A DNA stretch of 64,000 nt, from NCBI RefSeq assembly GCF_000967725.1, contig NZ_JXYE01000001.1, positions 62,001 to 126,000 on the forward strand, read 5' to 3'. This document shows, piece by piece, positions 25,035-35,259 of this stretch. The notes beneath the pieces were generated by a model that saw only the letters and a program-made list of their open reading frames with translations, made no database searches and was not told where the DNA came from. The DNA comes from Loktanella sp. S4079. GTDB taxonomy: Bacteria > Pseudomonadota > Alphaproteobacteria > Rhodobacterales > Rhodobacteraceae. The translations under genes and the position numbers were made by a program. The stretch's first letter is position 1. Every line of letters begins with the position of its first letter.

Positions 25035-26083
25035 CAAAGCACTTGATCGCGCGCGCCGTCTGTGTCTGAAACCATCGCGGCATCCAACACGCGCTGCAAT
25101 GATGCGCCTCGGGCAAAATCTGGACCGGCTTGCCGGTTACTCCGGACTGCATCGATAAAGCGTTCATAGTTGGTTCGCACGGGAACTGGCGGAATATCAG
25201 TCCACGCGCCCGTCATCATATCCCCGCCGATACAAGACCGCAGGGTACTGATTTCATTTTCAAAACAGACCTCTAGGCCACCTTTGGTGCCAAACAACCG
25301 CAGCCTTAAATCATTAAGATGCCCGCTGGCAAAACGGCTGGCGTGAATGACGCCAACTGCACCGTTTCGTAGCTCAAGCTGCATGGTCATACTGTCGTTG
25401 GCATCTAGGTGATAAACGCCAATACAGTTGTTTTCTGCCTTATCAAAGGTTTTGAGCCGACAAGAAACTGCCGCCGCATCAGAGCCAGCAGCAAAGGTTG
25501 CATAGTCCAGAATATGCACACCAACGTCGCCAAGCACTCCCATCGATCCATGCGCAGACGACAACCGCCAGAGCCATTGATCCTCGGTCCGCCAGTCGCC
25601 CCAGGTGGGTTGGGTTAGCCAGCTTTGTAGATAGGATGCCTCAAAATGGCGCACTTCCCCGATCTCTCCGGCGGCTACGATTTCCGCCGCCTGCATAAGC
25701 GCCGGGACGTTGCGATAGGTAAGGTTCACCATGTTCACAACGCCAGCATCAGCAGCGGCCTGTGCCATTTCAGCAGCGTCTGAGTAGGTCGCTGCCAACG
25801 GTTTCTCGCACAAGACATGCTTACCCGCTTGCAGAAGCGGCAGGGTGGTTGCGTGGTGAACAGCGTCGGGTGTTACGTTTGACACCGCATCAAACTCACC
25901 CCAATTCAAAGCATCTTCAACCCGGTCAAAGGCGTGGGTGATCCCGTGTTTTGCGTTAAAAGCGTACAAATTCTGCGGATTCGGATCAACGCCCGCAACG
26001 ATTTGGACACCATCCATGGCGGCGTAGGCCTCGGCGTGCTGGTTCGCCATGCCCCCAGTTCCAACAATAAGAACACGGATCAA
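25034..26083 (-). CDS. Gfo/Idh/MocA family oxidoreductase
   Basis: 349 aa NAD(P)-dependent sugar or polyol dehydrogenase type. N-terminal Rossmann fold [20 protein letters not shown] (GxGxxA motif, residues 7-12), then the family motif [15 protein letters not shown] near residue 88 with the conserved EKP lysine, and a C-terminal alpha/beta domain with [13 protein letters not shown] (Asp and His in the substrate pocket). Its start overlaps the ThuA-like gene (ATGA). Pairing with ThuA parallels ThuAB of rhizobia, which convert trehalose or related disaccharides to 3-keto derivatives; the substrate here is unknown. No transporter lies alongside. Confidence 0.88.
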   Translation of the reverse strand: MIRVLIVGTGGMANQHAEAYAAMDGVQIVAGVDPNPQNLYAFNAKHGITHAFDRVEDALNWGEFDAVSNVTPDAVHHATTLPLLQAGKHVLCEKPLAATYSDAAEMAQAAADAGVVNMVNLTYRNVPALMQAAEIVAAGEIGEVRHFEASYLQSWLTQPTWGDWRTEDQWLWRLSSAHGSMGVLGDVGVHILDYATFAAGSDAAAVSCRLKTFDKAENNCIGVYHLDANDSMTMQLELRNGAVGVIHASRFASGHLNDLRLRLFGTKGGLEVCFENEISTLRSCIGGDMMTGAWTDIPPVPVRTNYERFIDAVRSNRQAGPDFARGASLQRVLDAAMVSDTDGARDQVL

Positions 26084-26862
26084 CGGAACCCCTCCTCGCC
26101 GTCGTGATGCAATTTGGGACCACGTTCCTGAATGGGCTCGAGGGCTTGTTCTACAGGCACATTTGGCGCGTCGTTGACACCCAGCACTCGCGGCGCAGGG
26201 TTATAGGCCCAACGGACGGCGTTTTGCAGAACACGCTGCACGTTAGGGTCATGATAGGTCGGATAGGTTTCGTGACCCGGACGGAAATAGAACACATTTC
26301 CGGCGCCACGTTTGTACGTCAAACCAGAACGAAATACCTCACCACCTTGGAACCAACTAATAAACACAGTCTCGAGCGGTTCAGGCACGCCAAAGGGTTC
26401 GCCATACATTTCTTCGTTTTCTAAAGAGAAATGATCAGGCAGACCCGCAGCGATCGGGTGATTGCGCGAAGTAACCCAAAGCCGCTCCCGCTCTCCCGCT
26501 TCGCGCCATGTTAAATTGCAGGGCGTCCCCATCAGCCGTTTAAAGATCTTCGCGAAATGCGCCGAGTGTAGCAGGATCAATCCCATCCCCGCGTTCACGT
26601 GATCTGCCACACGCGCGACGACCTCGTCGGCGACCTCCCCGTGCGCGGCATGCCCCCACCACAACAAGACATCCGTTTGAGCGAGCCGTTCCTCTGTCAG
26701 GCCATGTTCGGGGTCTTGCAGGGTCGCTGTCGTTGCACAGACAGCGTCATCGTTAATCGCCTCAGCAATCGTTGCATGCATCCCATTCGGGTAAATCTCT
26801 GAAACGATCTTGTTGGTCTGCTCATGCACATTTTCCCCCCAGACCACTGCTCGAATTGTCAT
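26080..26862 (-). CDS. thuA: ThuA-like trehalose utilisation protein
   Basis: 260 aa, class-I glutamine-amidotransferase-like fold without the catalytic Cys, as in ThuA. Motifs: [13 protein letters not shown] near residue 66, [19 protein letters not shown] near 94, and [19 protein letters not shown] near 188 with the conserved PGHE..P. AGGAGG lies just before the ATG and overlaps a LacI-type operator. Coupled to the Gfo/Idh gene; together they form a likely carbohydrate catabolic pair repressed by an unlinked LacI-family protein. The symbol marks family, not proven trehalose use. Confidence 0.85.
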   Translation of the reverse strand: MTIRAVVWGENVHEQTNKIVSEIYPNGMHATIAEAINDDAVCATTATLQDPEHGLTEERLAQTDVLLWWGHAAHGEVADEVVARVADHVNAGMGLILLHSAHFAKIFKRLMGTPCNLTWREAGERERLWVTSRNHPIAAGLPDHFSLENEEMYGEPFGVPEPLETVFISWFQGGEVFRSGLTYKRGAGNVFYFRPGHETYPTYHDPNVQRVLQNAVRWAYNPAPRVLGVNDAPNVPVEQALEPIQERGPKLHHDGEEGFR

Positions 26863-26873
26863 TTCAAATCCCT

Positions 26874-26891
26874 CCTCAAAGCGCTTTGAGG
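26874..26891 (-). promoter_or_regulatory. LacI-family operator overlapping the thuA ribosome binding site
   Basis: Perfect 18-bp palindrome CCTCAAAGCGCTTTGAGG, with the central AAAGCGCTTT core typical of LacI/GalR-family operators. It starts 12 nt upstream of the thuA ATG, and its edge includes the first bases of the AGGAGG sequence. Binding here would block transcription of the thuA-Gfo/Idh pair. No LacI-type gene is in the window. Confidence 0.6.
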
Positions 26892-27007
26892 CGACGTTGC
26901 GTCAGAGTTTTGCGAAACGCAAGGGATGATCGACATGGGGCATTCTGTCAGGGTGTATTTGGGCGGCCATATCGCTATACGAGCGTCAAACAATCTGGGC
27001 CGCATTC

Positions 27008-27547
27008 ATGACAAAACAAATGATACCCGCATGGGTTTACGGGGCGCTCTCCCCTGTTGAAAAGCTCGAAGTCCATCAAAAAGGCCTCAAGCACAAAGCA
27101 GTCAGCGTTTTTGTCATGAACAAGGGGCGGATTTTGATACAGCGCCGTGCCTTGGGCAAATACCACACGCCCGGGCTTTGGGCGAACACGTGCTGCACCC
27201 ATCCGTTTTGGGGTGAATCTGACAGTGTCTGCGCGGTGCGACGACTCGAACAGGAACTAGGGATCACGGGGTTATTTCCGACGCAACGCGACCAAATTGA
27301 ATATCGCGCTGAGGTCGGCAACGGCCTGATCGAACATGAGGTCGTCGAAGTATTTGTCGCCGAAGCGCCTGATGACTTAGCCGTATCACCAAATCCCGAC
27401 GAGGTGATGGAAACCCGCTGGGTCGACTATTACGACCTTTGCGCAGACGTGAGCCGCCACCCATCAAACTATACGCCTTGGCTGAAAATCTACCTCGAAG
27501 AACACAGCGCAGCGATTTTTGGCGAAATGGACTTTTCAGTTCGCTAA
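27008..27547 (+). CDS. idi: Isopentenyl-diphosphate delta-isomerase, type 1
   Basis: Cytoplasmic Nudix-fold enzyme, 179 aa, interconverting IPP and DMAPP for isoprenoid synthesis. Catalytic Cys in ANTCCTHPFWGES (near residue 63), Nudix-like VRRLEQELGI (about 80), and the catalytic Glu region GLIEHEVVEVF (near 107). Metal-binding His residues are seen in KHKAVSVFV and YHTPGLW. It stands alone, divergent from thuA and 52 bp before chaC, not in a carotenoid or bacteriochlorophyll cluster. Confidence 0.93.
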   Translation: MTKQMIPAWVYGALSPVEKLEVHQKGLKHKAVSVFVMNKGRILIQRRALGKYHTPGLWANTCCTHPFWGESDSVCAVRRLEQELGITGLFPTQRDQIEYRAEVGNGLIEHEVVEVFVAEAPDDLAVSPNPDEVMETRWVDYYDLCADVSRHPSNYTPWLKIYLEEHSAAIFGEMDFSVR

Positions 27548-27599
27548 GTGTTTTCGCTTGGCTTAGCAAAGCACTAAGATCGCTGCGAAAGGATTCACA

Positions 27600-28130
27600 A
27601 TGTCGCTATGGGTTTTTGGATATGGTTCGCTGCTGTGGAATCCCGGATTTACGCCTGCCCAGTCGGTAAAAGCCTGTTTGCACGATTATCACCGCAGTTT
27701 TTGTATGCTTTCGATCCATCATCGTGGATCAGAAGAAGAACCCGGTCTTGTCCTTGCGCTTGATGCAGCGCCCGGTGGACGATGTACTGGCATGGCGTTT
27801 CAGGTCGCTCCCGAAGAAGAAACCAAAGTATTGGCGGAACTTCGCGAACGGGAACTGATCAGTTCCGCCTATTTCGAACAAGAGGTCGATCTGGTTACAG
27901 ATGGGGGCGACACATTACGCGCGCTCGCCTATATCATCGATCCGCATCATGTTCAGTATTGCCAATATGACCTTGAAAAACAGGCGCAAATGATCGCATC
28001 CGCCGTTGGCGGGCGCGGGCCAAATACAGAATATCTATTCAACACTGCCGCGCATCTGACCCAATTAGGCATCCGCGACAACGACATGGCATGGCTCGTC
28101 GACCGGGTGCGTGCCTTGACGGCAACATAA
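27600..28130 (+). CDS. ChaC-type gamma-glutamylcyclotransferase
   Basis: 176 aa cytoplasmic enzyme acting on glutathione, releasing 5-oxoproline and Cys-Gly. The N-terminal VFGYGSLLWNPGF holds the substrate-binding YGSL motif. A conserved catalytic Glu is expected in LRERELISSAYFEQEV (near residue 83), and LNTAAHL-like FNTAAHLTQLGIRD (about 148) is the family C-terminus. Homologous to ChaC/GCG2; 52 bp after idi in the same direction, with AAGGAT before the ATG. Confidence 0.9.
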   Translation: MSLWVFGYGSLLWNPGFTPAQSVKACLHDYHRSFCMLSIHHRGSEEEPGLVLALDAAPGGRCTGMAFQVAPEEETKVLAELRERELISSAYFEQEVDLVTDGGDTLRALAYIIDPHHVQYCQYDLEKQAQMIASAVGGRGPNTEYLFNTAAHLTQLGIRDNDMAWLVDRVRALTAT

Positions 28131-28216
28131 ATTCGCCACCAATATATTTTATGCCTCGCGACACGTCGTTAATGGTATGAGCCAATAGAATAATTCAGGA
28201 ATAAGGACTCCCACCC

Positions 28217-29365
28217 TTGTCTGACAAACGGGAAGCCAAAGCGCAGCCGCAATTTTCGCAGCCAATACGGCAGATTTTCTTTATGCTGGTCGTCCTTGGG
28301 CTAGTTGGTGCGGGTTTTTATCTCGGGCTTAATCGGATCATCGCGATTTATCAGTCCAACCCCTATCTAAACGCCGTTATCCTGACGGTGTTTTTGCTCG
28401 GGGTGCTTTCTTGTATTAATCAGGTCTACCTGCTGATGAAGTCGGTGCGTTGGATTGAACATTTTGCCCGTGAAACAGGTGGGCACAACTTTACCAAAGC
28501 ACCTTCATTGCTCGCGCCATTGGCCACACTACTGCGGTCACGTGGGGCAAGAACGCAGGTTTCGTCGTCTTCAGGTCGGTCTATTTTGGACTCTGTCGCG
28601 CAACGGATCGACGAAGATCGCGAAATCACGCGATATATCGGTAACGTACTGATATTCTTGGGGCTTTTAGGGACATTCTACGGTCTAGCTACCACCGTCC
28701 CAGCACTGGTTGAAACGATCCGCTCGCTTAACCCCGGCGAAGGCGAAAGCGGTGCAGATGTCTTTGGACGGCTTCAGGCAGGGCTCGAAGGTCAGCTTGG
28801 CGGGATGGGCACGGCGTTTTCCAGTTCGTTGCTGGGCCTGGCCGGATCGCTCATCGTCGGGCTTCTCGAACTTTTTGCTGGGCACGGCCAGAACCGGTTC
28901 TACCGCGAGCTAGAAGAATGGCTATCCACCATCACCCGCGTTGGCATCGACGGCGAAGAGGGCGGCGTCACAGATATCGGCGCGATGGACAGTTTTGTGG
29001 ATCAGCTGGCCGAATTAATGGACACCATGCAGGTCATGATCGGACAAAACGAAGCGGACCGGGAACAAACCGAATCCCGCTTTGCCACGATGGCGGCGGC
29101 TGTTGAACAAATGGCGCATACATCCACCGTGAATAACAACAATGACCTCTTGGTTCGCATCGCCGAGGGTCAGGAAAAACTGATCAAAAAGCTTGATGAC
29201 AGCGGGATGGAGGGCATCGACGCAGAAAGCCGCATGCGCTTGCGGTCGATTGACGTTCAATTGCTGCGTATTCTCGAGGAAATGTCTGCCGGTCGCCAGG
29301 AAACCATCAGCGATCTGCGCGGTGATATCGCGTCGCTTGCGAGTGCAATGAAAGACAGAGGTTGA
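28217..29365 (+). CDS. MotA/TolQ/ExbB-family proton channel protein
   Basis: 382 aa membrane protein with four likely helices: residues 20-40, 53-75, 141-165 and 199-222. The latter pair carries VLIFLGLLGTFYGLATTVPA and MGTAFSSSLLGLAGSLIVGL, the conserved MotA/TolQ/ExbB pore signature. The C-terminal 150 residues are charged and helical, probably cytoplasmic. The start is TTG with AAGGAC 10 nt upstream; no ATG lies near, the next being residue 23. It is followed 3 nt later by a MotB/OmpA-like protein, so the pair likely forms a proton-driven motor separate from the flagellar stator. Its target is unknown. Confidence 0.88.
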   Translation: MSDKREAKAQPQFSQPIRQIFFMLVVLGLVGAGFYLGLNRIIAIYQSNPYLNAVILTVFLLGVLSCINQVYLLMKSVRWIEHFARETGGHNFTKAPSLLAPLATLLRSRGARTQVSSSSGRSILDSVAQRIDEDREITRYIGNVLIFLGLLGTFYGLATTVPALVETIRSLNPGEGESGADVFGRLQAGLEGQLGGMGTAFSSSLLGLAGSLIVGLLELFAGHGQNRFYRELEEWLSTITRVGIDGEEGGVTDIGAMDSFVDQLAELMDTMQVMIGQNEADREQTESRFATMAAAVEQMAHTSTVNNNNDLLVRIAEGQEKLIKKLDDSGMEGIDAESRMRLRSIDVQLLRILEEMSAGRQETISDLRGDIASLASAMKDRG

Positions 29366-29368
29366 TCC

Positions 29369-31096
29369 ATGGCGCTCAGCCGCAGATCATCAAACCGTTT
29401 TCAAAACGCCATTTGGCCGGGGTTCGTCGATGCGATGACCGGGCTTTTGCTGGTGCTGATGTTTGTCTTAACCATCTTTATGGTTATCCAATTTGTGCTG
29501 CGTGAAACGATCACCGGACAAGAAAGCGAACTGAACGCACTTCACGAAGAAGTTGCCGCTCTGGCTAGCACTTTGGGGCTGGAACGCAGTCGGAACGAAG
29601 CCCTGACCGCGGGCCTCAGCGCCGCGAACGCTGAAGCAACACGGCAGGCAAATCGCATCGCATCACTGATTGCCGACCGCGAAGAACAGGATGCCGCACT
29701 GGCACGAGCGCAATCGCAGATCACTGAATTCGAGGCCCAAGTTGCCGGCCTGCTGGCTGATGTTGACGCTGCACGCGCAAATATCGCCACGCTCGAGGCC
29801 GAAAAGTCTGAACTCATTACCGATCAACAAGACTTAATCTCTCGGCAAGAGGCGCTCCAACTTGCCCTCGCTCAGGCACGCAACGAAGTTGATTCCAACG
29901 AAGAGGAAGCGAGACTGGCCGCAGCCCGGCGTGAAGCTCTCGAAGCGATGATTGCGCAGCTCGAGACGGAAACTGAAAGTAAATCAGAAGCGCTCTCAGA
30001 ACTTGAGGCCGCGCAAATTGCTGATGCCGCCGCCGCCGAGGCATTGCGCGAACAATTGGCCAATGCTGATACCGCGCTGACCGCAATGACGTTGAATCTC
30101 GAAGAGCAGCGCCGTGAAGCCGAGGAAACGCTCACATTGTTAGCTGCGGCACGCGCGGCGCAGGCTGAACTCGACGGCGCGAGCGACTCATTGCGCCAAG
30201 AGAATAATTCACTCAGCTCTGAACTCGCGGAGGCCCGCGCCGAGATCGCCGAAATGAAAGGTTATCAATCGTCGCAGATCACGCAAGCCGCCAGACAAGC
30301 GCAACTCCTTGCGATGGCGAACGAAGCCCTGCGATCCGAAGTAGAGATATCAGCCGAGAGCCAACGTCAGGTCGCACTGCTCAATGAACAAATTGCTGAG
30401 ATGCGCCGTCAGGTCGCTAACCTGCAACAATTGCTGAACATCGCTGAGGAAACCGACCGCGAGGCACAGGTTCAAATTGAAACGCTAGGTGCACAACTTA
30501 ATACCGCGTTGGCCCGTGTCGCGTCCGAAGAACGGCAGCGTCGCGCCCTCGAAGAAGCAGAGCGAATTCGCCTTGAGGAAGAGGCCGCACGACTTGCCCA
30601 AGAAGCCGAAAGGCTTCAGGCTGAGGCGCAGGATCTTGCGCAATTCAAGTCAGATTTCTTTGGTGAGCTGCGTAAAATCCTTGAAGGACAGGACCGGGTG
30701 CGTGTCGAAGGCGACCGATTTGTGTTCTCGTCGGAGGTTCTGTTTGAACCGGGCAGCGCTCAACTGTCTGGCCTCGGGGAATCAGAGATCGCGAATATCG
30801 CGGGAATTCTTCGGAATATTTCCAACGACATTCCAGCAGGTATTGATTGGGTGATCCGCGTTGATGGTCACACCGATAACATCCCTGTTTCAGGTGGTGG
30901 GCGCTATCGCGACAACTGGGAACTCAGCCAAGCGCGCGCGCTATCGGTTGTCCGCTTTATGTCAGAAGAGTTGGGTATCGACCCACGCCGCTTGGCCGCG
31001 AATGGGTTTGGTGAATATCAACCGCTGAACCCCGCAGATACACCCGAAGCACGTGCACAAAACCGCCGGATCGAATTAAAACTAACTGAACGGTAA
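29369..31096 (+). CDS. MotB/OmpA-like protein with very long coiled coil
   Basis: 575 aa. One N-terminal transmembrane helix (about residues 19-43) begins with FVDAMTGLLLVLMF; Asp21 sits where MotB has its proton-binding Asp. Residues 50-430 are almost uninterrupted Ala/Glu/Leu coiled coil (for example EAERIRLEEEAARLAQEAER). The C-terminal OmpA/MotB domain (about 455-575) has VDGHTDNIPVSGGGRYRDNW and ARAQNRRIELKL, which bind peptidoglycan. Same operon as the ExbB-like gene. ZorB and related motor proteins share the N- and C-terminal parts; no Zorya effector genes follow. Confidence 0.88.
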   Translation: MALSRRSSNRFQNAIWPGFVDAMTGLLLVLMFVLTIFMVIQFVLRETITGQESELNALHEEVAALASTLGLERSRNEALTAGLSAANAEATRQANRIASLIADREEQDAALARAQSQITEFEAQVAGLLADVDAARANIATLEAEKSELITDQQDLISRQEALQLALAQARNEVDSNEEEARLAAARREALEAMIAQLETETESKSEALSELEAAQIADAAAAEALREQLANADTALTAMTLNLEEQRREAEETLTLLAAARAAQAELDGASDSLRQENNSLSSELAEARAEIAEMKGYQSSQITQAARQAQLLAMANEALRSEVEISAESQRQVALLNEQIAEMRRQVANLQQLLNIAEETDREAQVQIETLGAQLNTALARVASEERQRRALEEAERIRLEEEAARLAQEAERLQAEAQDLAQFKSDFFGELRKILEGQDRVRVEGDRFVFSSEVLFEPGSAQLSGLGESEIANIAGILRNISNDIPAGIDWVIRVDGHTDNIPVSGGGRYRDNWELSQARALSVVRFMSEELGIDPRRLAANGFGEYQPLNPADTPEARAQNRRIELKLTER

Positions 31097-31115
31097 CAAC
31101 CGTCATGCAGTCACA

Positions 31116-31148
31116 AAAATGCCCGCCATTTTATGCGGCGGGCATTTT
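31116..31148. terminator. Bidirectional rho-independent terminator
   Basis: Perfect 12-bp stem AAAATGCCCGCC / GGCGGGCATTTT with a 9-nt loop, giving a T-run after the stem on both strands. It lies between the convergent MotB/OmpA-like gene and clpA and can end transcription of both. Confidence 0.9.
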
Positions 31149-31158
31149 GCTGTTCATT

Positions 31159-33486
31159 TTAGTCTGCGGTCAATAGCGGCGGCTTGTCACCTCCATCGGT
31201 GATTTTCCCTTGCTCTGGGGCTTCGTAGGTTAGCGTAAGCGCGTCATCTTTAACGCCCACTTTGACAATTCCACCTTTGACCAGCTTGCCAAACAGTAGC
31301 TCTTCGGCAAGAGGCTTTTTGATGTTCTCTTGGATGACACGACCCAGAGGACGTGCACCCATTTTCGCATCATAGCCCTTATCGGCCAACCAAGCAGTCG
31401 CTGCTTTTGACAGTTCAATATGGACGTTTCTGTCGATCAACTGTGCCTCAAGCTGCAGCACGAATTTCTCGACCACCTGCATGATCACTGGTTTCGGCAG
31501 CGCGCCAAAGCTGATCACCGCATCAAGACGGTTGCGGAATTCAGGTGTAAACGTGCGCTCAATCGCGGCAGTGTCTTCGCCTTCACGCGATTCACGGCCA
31601 AAGCCCAGTGCGTTCTTGGACATTTCCGCAGCACCCGCGTTAGACGTCATGATGATGATCACATTGCGGAAATCTGTGGTCCGGCCGTTGTGGTCGGTCA
31701 GCTTGCCGTGATCCATCACCTGCAACAGGATGTTATAGACATCCGGATGCGCCTTTTCCATTTCGTCCAGCAACAACACACAGTGTGGGTTCTGATCCAC
31801 ACCATCCGTGAGCATGCCACCTTGGTCAAAACCGACGTATCCCGGAGGTGCACCAATCAGACGCGAAACGGCGTGTTTCTCCATGTATTCGGACATATCA
31901 AAACGCAGCAATTCCACACCAAGCGTATCGGCAAGCTGCTTGGCCACTTCGGTTTTACCAACGCCGGTTGGCCCGGCAAACAGATAGTTACCAATCGGCT
32001 TTTCAGGTTCGCGCAGACCAGCACGCGCCAGCTTGATCGCTGAAGAAAGCGCCTCGATCGCAGTGTCTTGGCCAAAGACGACCCGTTTGAGTGTCTTTTC
32101 AAGATCCTTCAGCACCTCAGCATCATCTTTGGAGACGTTCTTTGGTGGGATGCGCGCAATTTTCGCGACGACAGCCTCAATATCTTTGGCGCCAATCGTT
32201 TTGCGACGTTTCGATTCAGCGACCAGATGCTGGGCGGCACCTGCCTCGTCAATCACGTCAATCGCTTTGTCGGGCAACTTGCGATCGTTGATATAGCGCG
32301 CCGACAATTCAACGGCCGTTTTGATCGCATCAGCGGTGTATTTGATGCTGTGATGCTCTTCGAAATAGGGTTTCAAACCCTGCAGAATTTTGATCGAATC
32401 TGGCACGGATGGTTCGGTCACGTCGATTTTCTGGAAACGACGTGATAGCGCACGATCTTTCTCAAAATGCTGACGGAATTCTTTGTAGGTCGTCGATCCC
32501 ATGCAGCGCAGCTTGCCACCCTGCAACGCAGGTTTCAGCAAGTTGGACGCATCCATCGCCCCACCAGAGGTCGCACCAGCACCAATGACGGTGTGAATTT
32601 CATCAATGAAAAGCACCGCGTCAGGGTGATTTTCCATCTCGGTCATAACGGCTTTCAGGCGTTCTTCGAAATCACCACGATAGCGGGTACCAGCAAGCAA
32701 AGCCCCCATATCTAATGAATAGATCGTGGCCTTGGACAGAACTTCGGGAACCTCTTCGTTCACGATCTTGAACGCCAGACCTTCAGCGATGGCGGTTTTA
32801 CCCACACCGGGATCGCCCACCAGCAATGGGTTATTTTTACGGCGGCGGCACAGAACCTGAATGCAACGTTCGACCTCGTGATTACGGCCAATCAGCGGGT
32901 CCACGTCGCCTTTGCTCGCCTTAGCATTCAAATCGACGCAATATTTCGCAAGCGCGCTTTCTTTTTCTTCAGATTCGCCACCAGGTGACACGGTTTCACC
33001 GTCCTCAACGGAACCAGAGACAGGACGCGATTCGCCATAAGCGGGATCTTTTGCCACGCCATGCGCGATAAAGTTGACCGCATCATAGCGAGTCATATCC
33101 TGCTCTTGGAGGAAGTAGGCGGCGTTGCTTTCACGTTCTGCAAAGATCGCGACAAGCACATTTGCGCCGGTTACTTCGCTACGGCCAGACGATTGCACGT
33201 GGATTGCTGCGCGTTGAATCACGCGCTGAAATGCCGCCGTTGGCACAGCCTCTGACCCTTCAACATCAGTGATCAGCGTCGCCAGATCATCCTCGATGAA
33301 GTCCTCAAGATCTTTGCGTAAATCATCCAGATTTACAGAACACGCACGCATCACGCGGGCGGCGTCTGGTTCGTCGATCAGCGACAGCAGCAGATGCTCT
33401 AGCGTGGCGAGTTCATGTTTGCGGGCATTCGCAAGGGCGAGGGCCCCGTGAATGGCTTGCTCAAGTGTTGTCGAAAATGATGGCAC
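31159..33486 (-). CDS. clpA: ClpA, AAA+ unfoldase of ClpAP
   Basis: 775 aa ATPase subunit that unfolds substrates for ClpP. N-terminal Clp-N repeat domain (residues 1-140), first AAA+ module with GDPGVGKT (near 225) and [20 protein letters not shown], second with [16 protein letters not shown] (near 500) and [20 protein letters not shown]. The ClpP-binding loop IGF/IGL equivalent appears as NALGFGRES. No ClpB-type middle coil, so ClpA not ClpB. clpS is not directly upstream: the 179 bp before it hold no ORF with ClpS features. Confidence 0.96.
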   Translation of the reverse strand: MPSFSTTLEQAIHGALALANARKHELATLEHLLLSLIDEPDAARVMRACSVNLDDLRKDLEDFIEDDLATLITDVEGSEAVPTAAFQRVIQRAAIHVQSSGRSEVTGANVLVAIFAERESNAAYFLQEQDMTRYDAVNFIAHGVAKDPAYGESRPVSGSVEDGETVSPGGESEEKESALAKYCVDLNAKASKGDVDPLIGRNHEVERCIQVLCRRRKNNPLLVGDPGVGKTAIAEGLAFKIVNEEVPEVLSKATIYSLDMGALLAGTRYRGDFEERLKAVMTEMENHPDAVLFIDEIHTVIGAGATSGGAMDASNLLKPALQGGKLRCMGSTTYKEFRQHFEKDRALSRRFQKIDVTEPSVPDSIKILQGLKPYFEEHHSIKYTADAIKTAVELSARYINDRKLPDKAIDVIDEAGAAQHLVAESKRRKTIGAKDIEAVVAKIARIPPKNVSKDDAEVLKDLEKTLKRVVFGQDTAIEALSSAIKLARAGLREPEKPIGNYLFAGPTGVGKTEVAKQLADTLGVELLRFDMSEYMEKHAVSRLIGAPPGYVGFDQGGMLTDGVDQNPHCVLLLDEMEKAHPDVYNILLQVMDHGKLTDHNGRTTDFRNVIIIMTSNAGAAEMSKNALGFGRESREGEDTAAIERTFTPEFRNRLDAVISFGALPKPVIMQVVEKFVLQLEAQLIDRNVHIELSKAATAWLADKGYDAKMGARPLGRVIQENIKKPLAEELLFGKLVKGGIVKVGVKDDALTLTYEAPEQGKITDGGDKPPLLTAD

Positions 33487-33665
33487 TTTTGTGCTCCTTC
33501 ATATCGTGGGTCAGTTCGTGCGTCGCACTAACAAACCGTGGCCTCTTATCCTTAAGGTTTGGTTTTCTCCCGGAACCTTCAAGGACTTTTTTCCATTTCA
33601 CCCTCACAAAAGCAGTGAAAGATAGCTTTGGGGCTAAATTCTGGCCTAAACTGGGAAACTGATAG

Positions 33666-34442
33666 TCAGAATTTATCTTTTCGCAGGCGCACCTCAGCAA
33701 AGACATCAACGTCAGATGCTGTCTCCATCCCTAGCACGGCTTTGAATGCGGGATCGTCGGCACGCAAAAACGGGTTTGTCCGCTTTTCCTCGCCGAGTGT
33801 GGATGGAACCGTAGGCTGCTGATTGGCGCGCGCAGCTGAGATCGCCTCTTTACGAGAGATAAGCGCAGAATTGTTCGGATCAAGGGTCAATGCGAAACGC
33901 ATGTTTGATTCCGTATATTCGTGCCCAGAGCAGACCACCGTTTCATCCGGCAGCGCACGCAATTTTTGCAAACTATCCCACATCTGGGCGGGCGTTCCCT
34001 CAAAGAGACGACCGCAGCCCATCGCCATCAGGCTATCAGCGGTAAACACATAGCCCGGCTGCGCCATGTAGAACGCGATATGACCCATCGTATGCCCGGA
34101 CACATCAAAGACATCCGTCCGAGCGCCACAGACCGTTAGCATCGCACCTTCGCTAACTTCGACATCAAGAGCGGGCAGACGATGCGCATCGGCCTTTGCG
34201 CCGATGACACGCGCATTGCCGCGCAGGGCATCGACCCCATCTACGTGATCTGGGTGATGGTGGGTCAGCAAAATATCGGTCAGCACCCAACCGCGCGCAT
34301 CTAAAGCCGCCTGAATTGGAGCCGATTCTGGTGCGTCGATCAACGCGGTTTCCTTGGTTTCTGGATTGTGAACCAAGAAGGCATAGTTGTCGCTGAGGCA
34401 CGGGACCGTGACCAATTCGAGCGTGGACGAAGTGTTTTCCAT
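33666..34442 (-). CDS. gloB: Hydroxyacylglutathione hydrolase (glyoxalase II)
   Basis: Cytoplasmic metallo-beta-lactamase-fold enzyme, 258 aa, hydrolysing S-lactoylglutathione in methylglyoxal detoxification. Metal ligands in [10 protein letters not shown] (near residue 56), [12 protein letters not shown] (near 113), [19 protein letters not shown], and [14 protein letters not shown] with the glutathione-binding C-terminus. The start at 34442 ([10 protein letters not shown]) is supported by AAGG 10 nt upstream; the 94-residue upstream extension runs antisense through the divergent methyltransferase gene and was rejected. Confidence 0.94.
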   Translation of the reverse strand: MENTSSTLELVTVPCLSDNYAFLVHNPETKETALIDAPESAPIQAALDARGWVLTDILLTHHHPDHVDGVDALRGNARVIGAKADAHRLPALDVEVSEGAMLTVCGARTDVFDVSGHTMGHIAFYMAQPGYVFTADSLMAMGCGRLFEGTPAQMWDSLQKLRALPDETVVCSGHEYTESNMRFALTLDPNNSALISRKEAISAARANQQPTVPSTLGEEKRTNPFLRADDPAFKAVLGMETASDVDVFAEVRLRKDKF

Positions 34443-34504
34443 GGCAATGTGCCTTTCTCTTGTTATGGTTAAACGTAATCGTTGCCCAAGGAACTGCAAC
34501 CGCA

Positions 34505-35257
34505 ATGCATCTTGATGTTTTGGACCTGCGCCAATTCTACTACCGAAGCGCCCTTGGGCGGGCGGCGCAAAAGGTGATCCGATCAGAGCTGACCCAAATT
34601 TGGCCCGAGGCAAAAGGCCAGATGGTTGTGGGCTTTGGTTTTGCGGTACCATTGTTGCGCCCCTACTTGGGCGACGCGCGGCGCGTGATCGGGCTGATGC
34701 CCGGACCACAAGGCGTGATGCCATGGCCGCCCGGCGAAAAGAACCTAAGCGTGCTTTGCGAAGACACCCAATGGCCGATTGAAACGGGTCACGTTGATAA
34801 ACTGGTCATGATGCATGGGCTCGATACCACCGAACAACCTACCGCCTTGCTGGATGAGGCGTGGCGCGTGCTGGGTCCGGGTGGGCGCGCAGTGTTCATC
34901 GTGCCAAACCGTGCGGGGCTATGGTCGCGTTCCGACAAAACCCCATTCGGCTACGGGCGCCCCTATTCACTTGGGCAACTCGAAGCACAACTGCGCAAGC
35001 ATAAATTCGTGACCGAGTGGACGCTTTCGACGTTGTATCAACCACCATCAAGCAGCCGTGTCTGGCGCAAGTCTGCCGGCCTGATTGAAAAGGTCGGACA
35101 TGCCGTGCCGCTGATTGCTGCGGGTGGGGTCCTCATGGTCGAGGTCACAAAACAAATGGCAGCGTCGCCACCATCCGGGCTCACTGAAACGGTCAAACGG
35201 CCCCTTCGCGTCCTAGAAGGGATCACCAAGCCAGCGCCAAAACCAGAATCGGTGTGA
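34505..35257 (+). CDS. SAM-dependent methyltransferase (class I)
   Basis: 250 aa. The N-terminus [20 protein letters not shown] leads to a SAM-binding-like strand-loop ([18 protein letters not shown]), an acidic motif after strand 2, and [20 protein letters not shown] plus [20 protein letters not shown], the usual methyltransferase_11 pattern. The glycine-rich motif I is degenerate (GFGFAVP). The substrate is unknown. Divergent from gloB by 62 bp; I chose ATG 34505 over 34460, which would extend into the intergenic region. Widespread next to gloB in Rhodobacterales by recollection only. Confidence 0.8.
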   Translation: MHLDVLDLRQFYYRSALGRAAQKVIRSELTQIWPEAKGQMVVGFGFAVPLLRPYLGDARRVIGLMPGPQGVMPWPPGEKNLSVLCEDTQWPIETGHVDKLVMMHGLDTTEQPTALLDEAWRVLGPGGRAVFIVPNRAGLWSRSDKTPFGYGRPYSLGQLEAQLRKHKFVTEWTLSTLYQPPSSSRVWRKSAGLIEKVGHAVPLIAAGGVLMVEVTKQMAASPPSGLTETVKRPLRVLEGITKPAPKPESV

Positions 35258-35259
35258 TC

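Noticed and set aside
27008..27547. Evidence of a photosynthesis or carotenoid cluster from the idi gene
   Set aside because: No bch, crt or puf genes are near; a lone idi is common in these bacteria.
28217..31096. Zorya-type defence system
   Set aside because: The motor pair resembles ZorA/ZorB only in its N- and C-terminal parts; no nuclease or helicase partners follow, and clpA is next and convergent.
33487..33665. Heat-shock type (RpoH) promoter in front of clpA from the CTTGAAGG-like element
   Set aside because: The -35 resembles the consensus, but no acceptable -10 element lies at the right distance.
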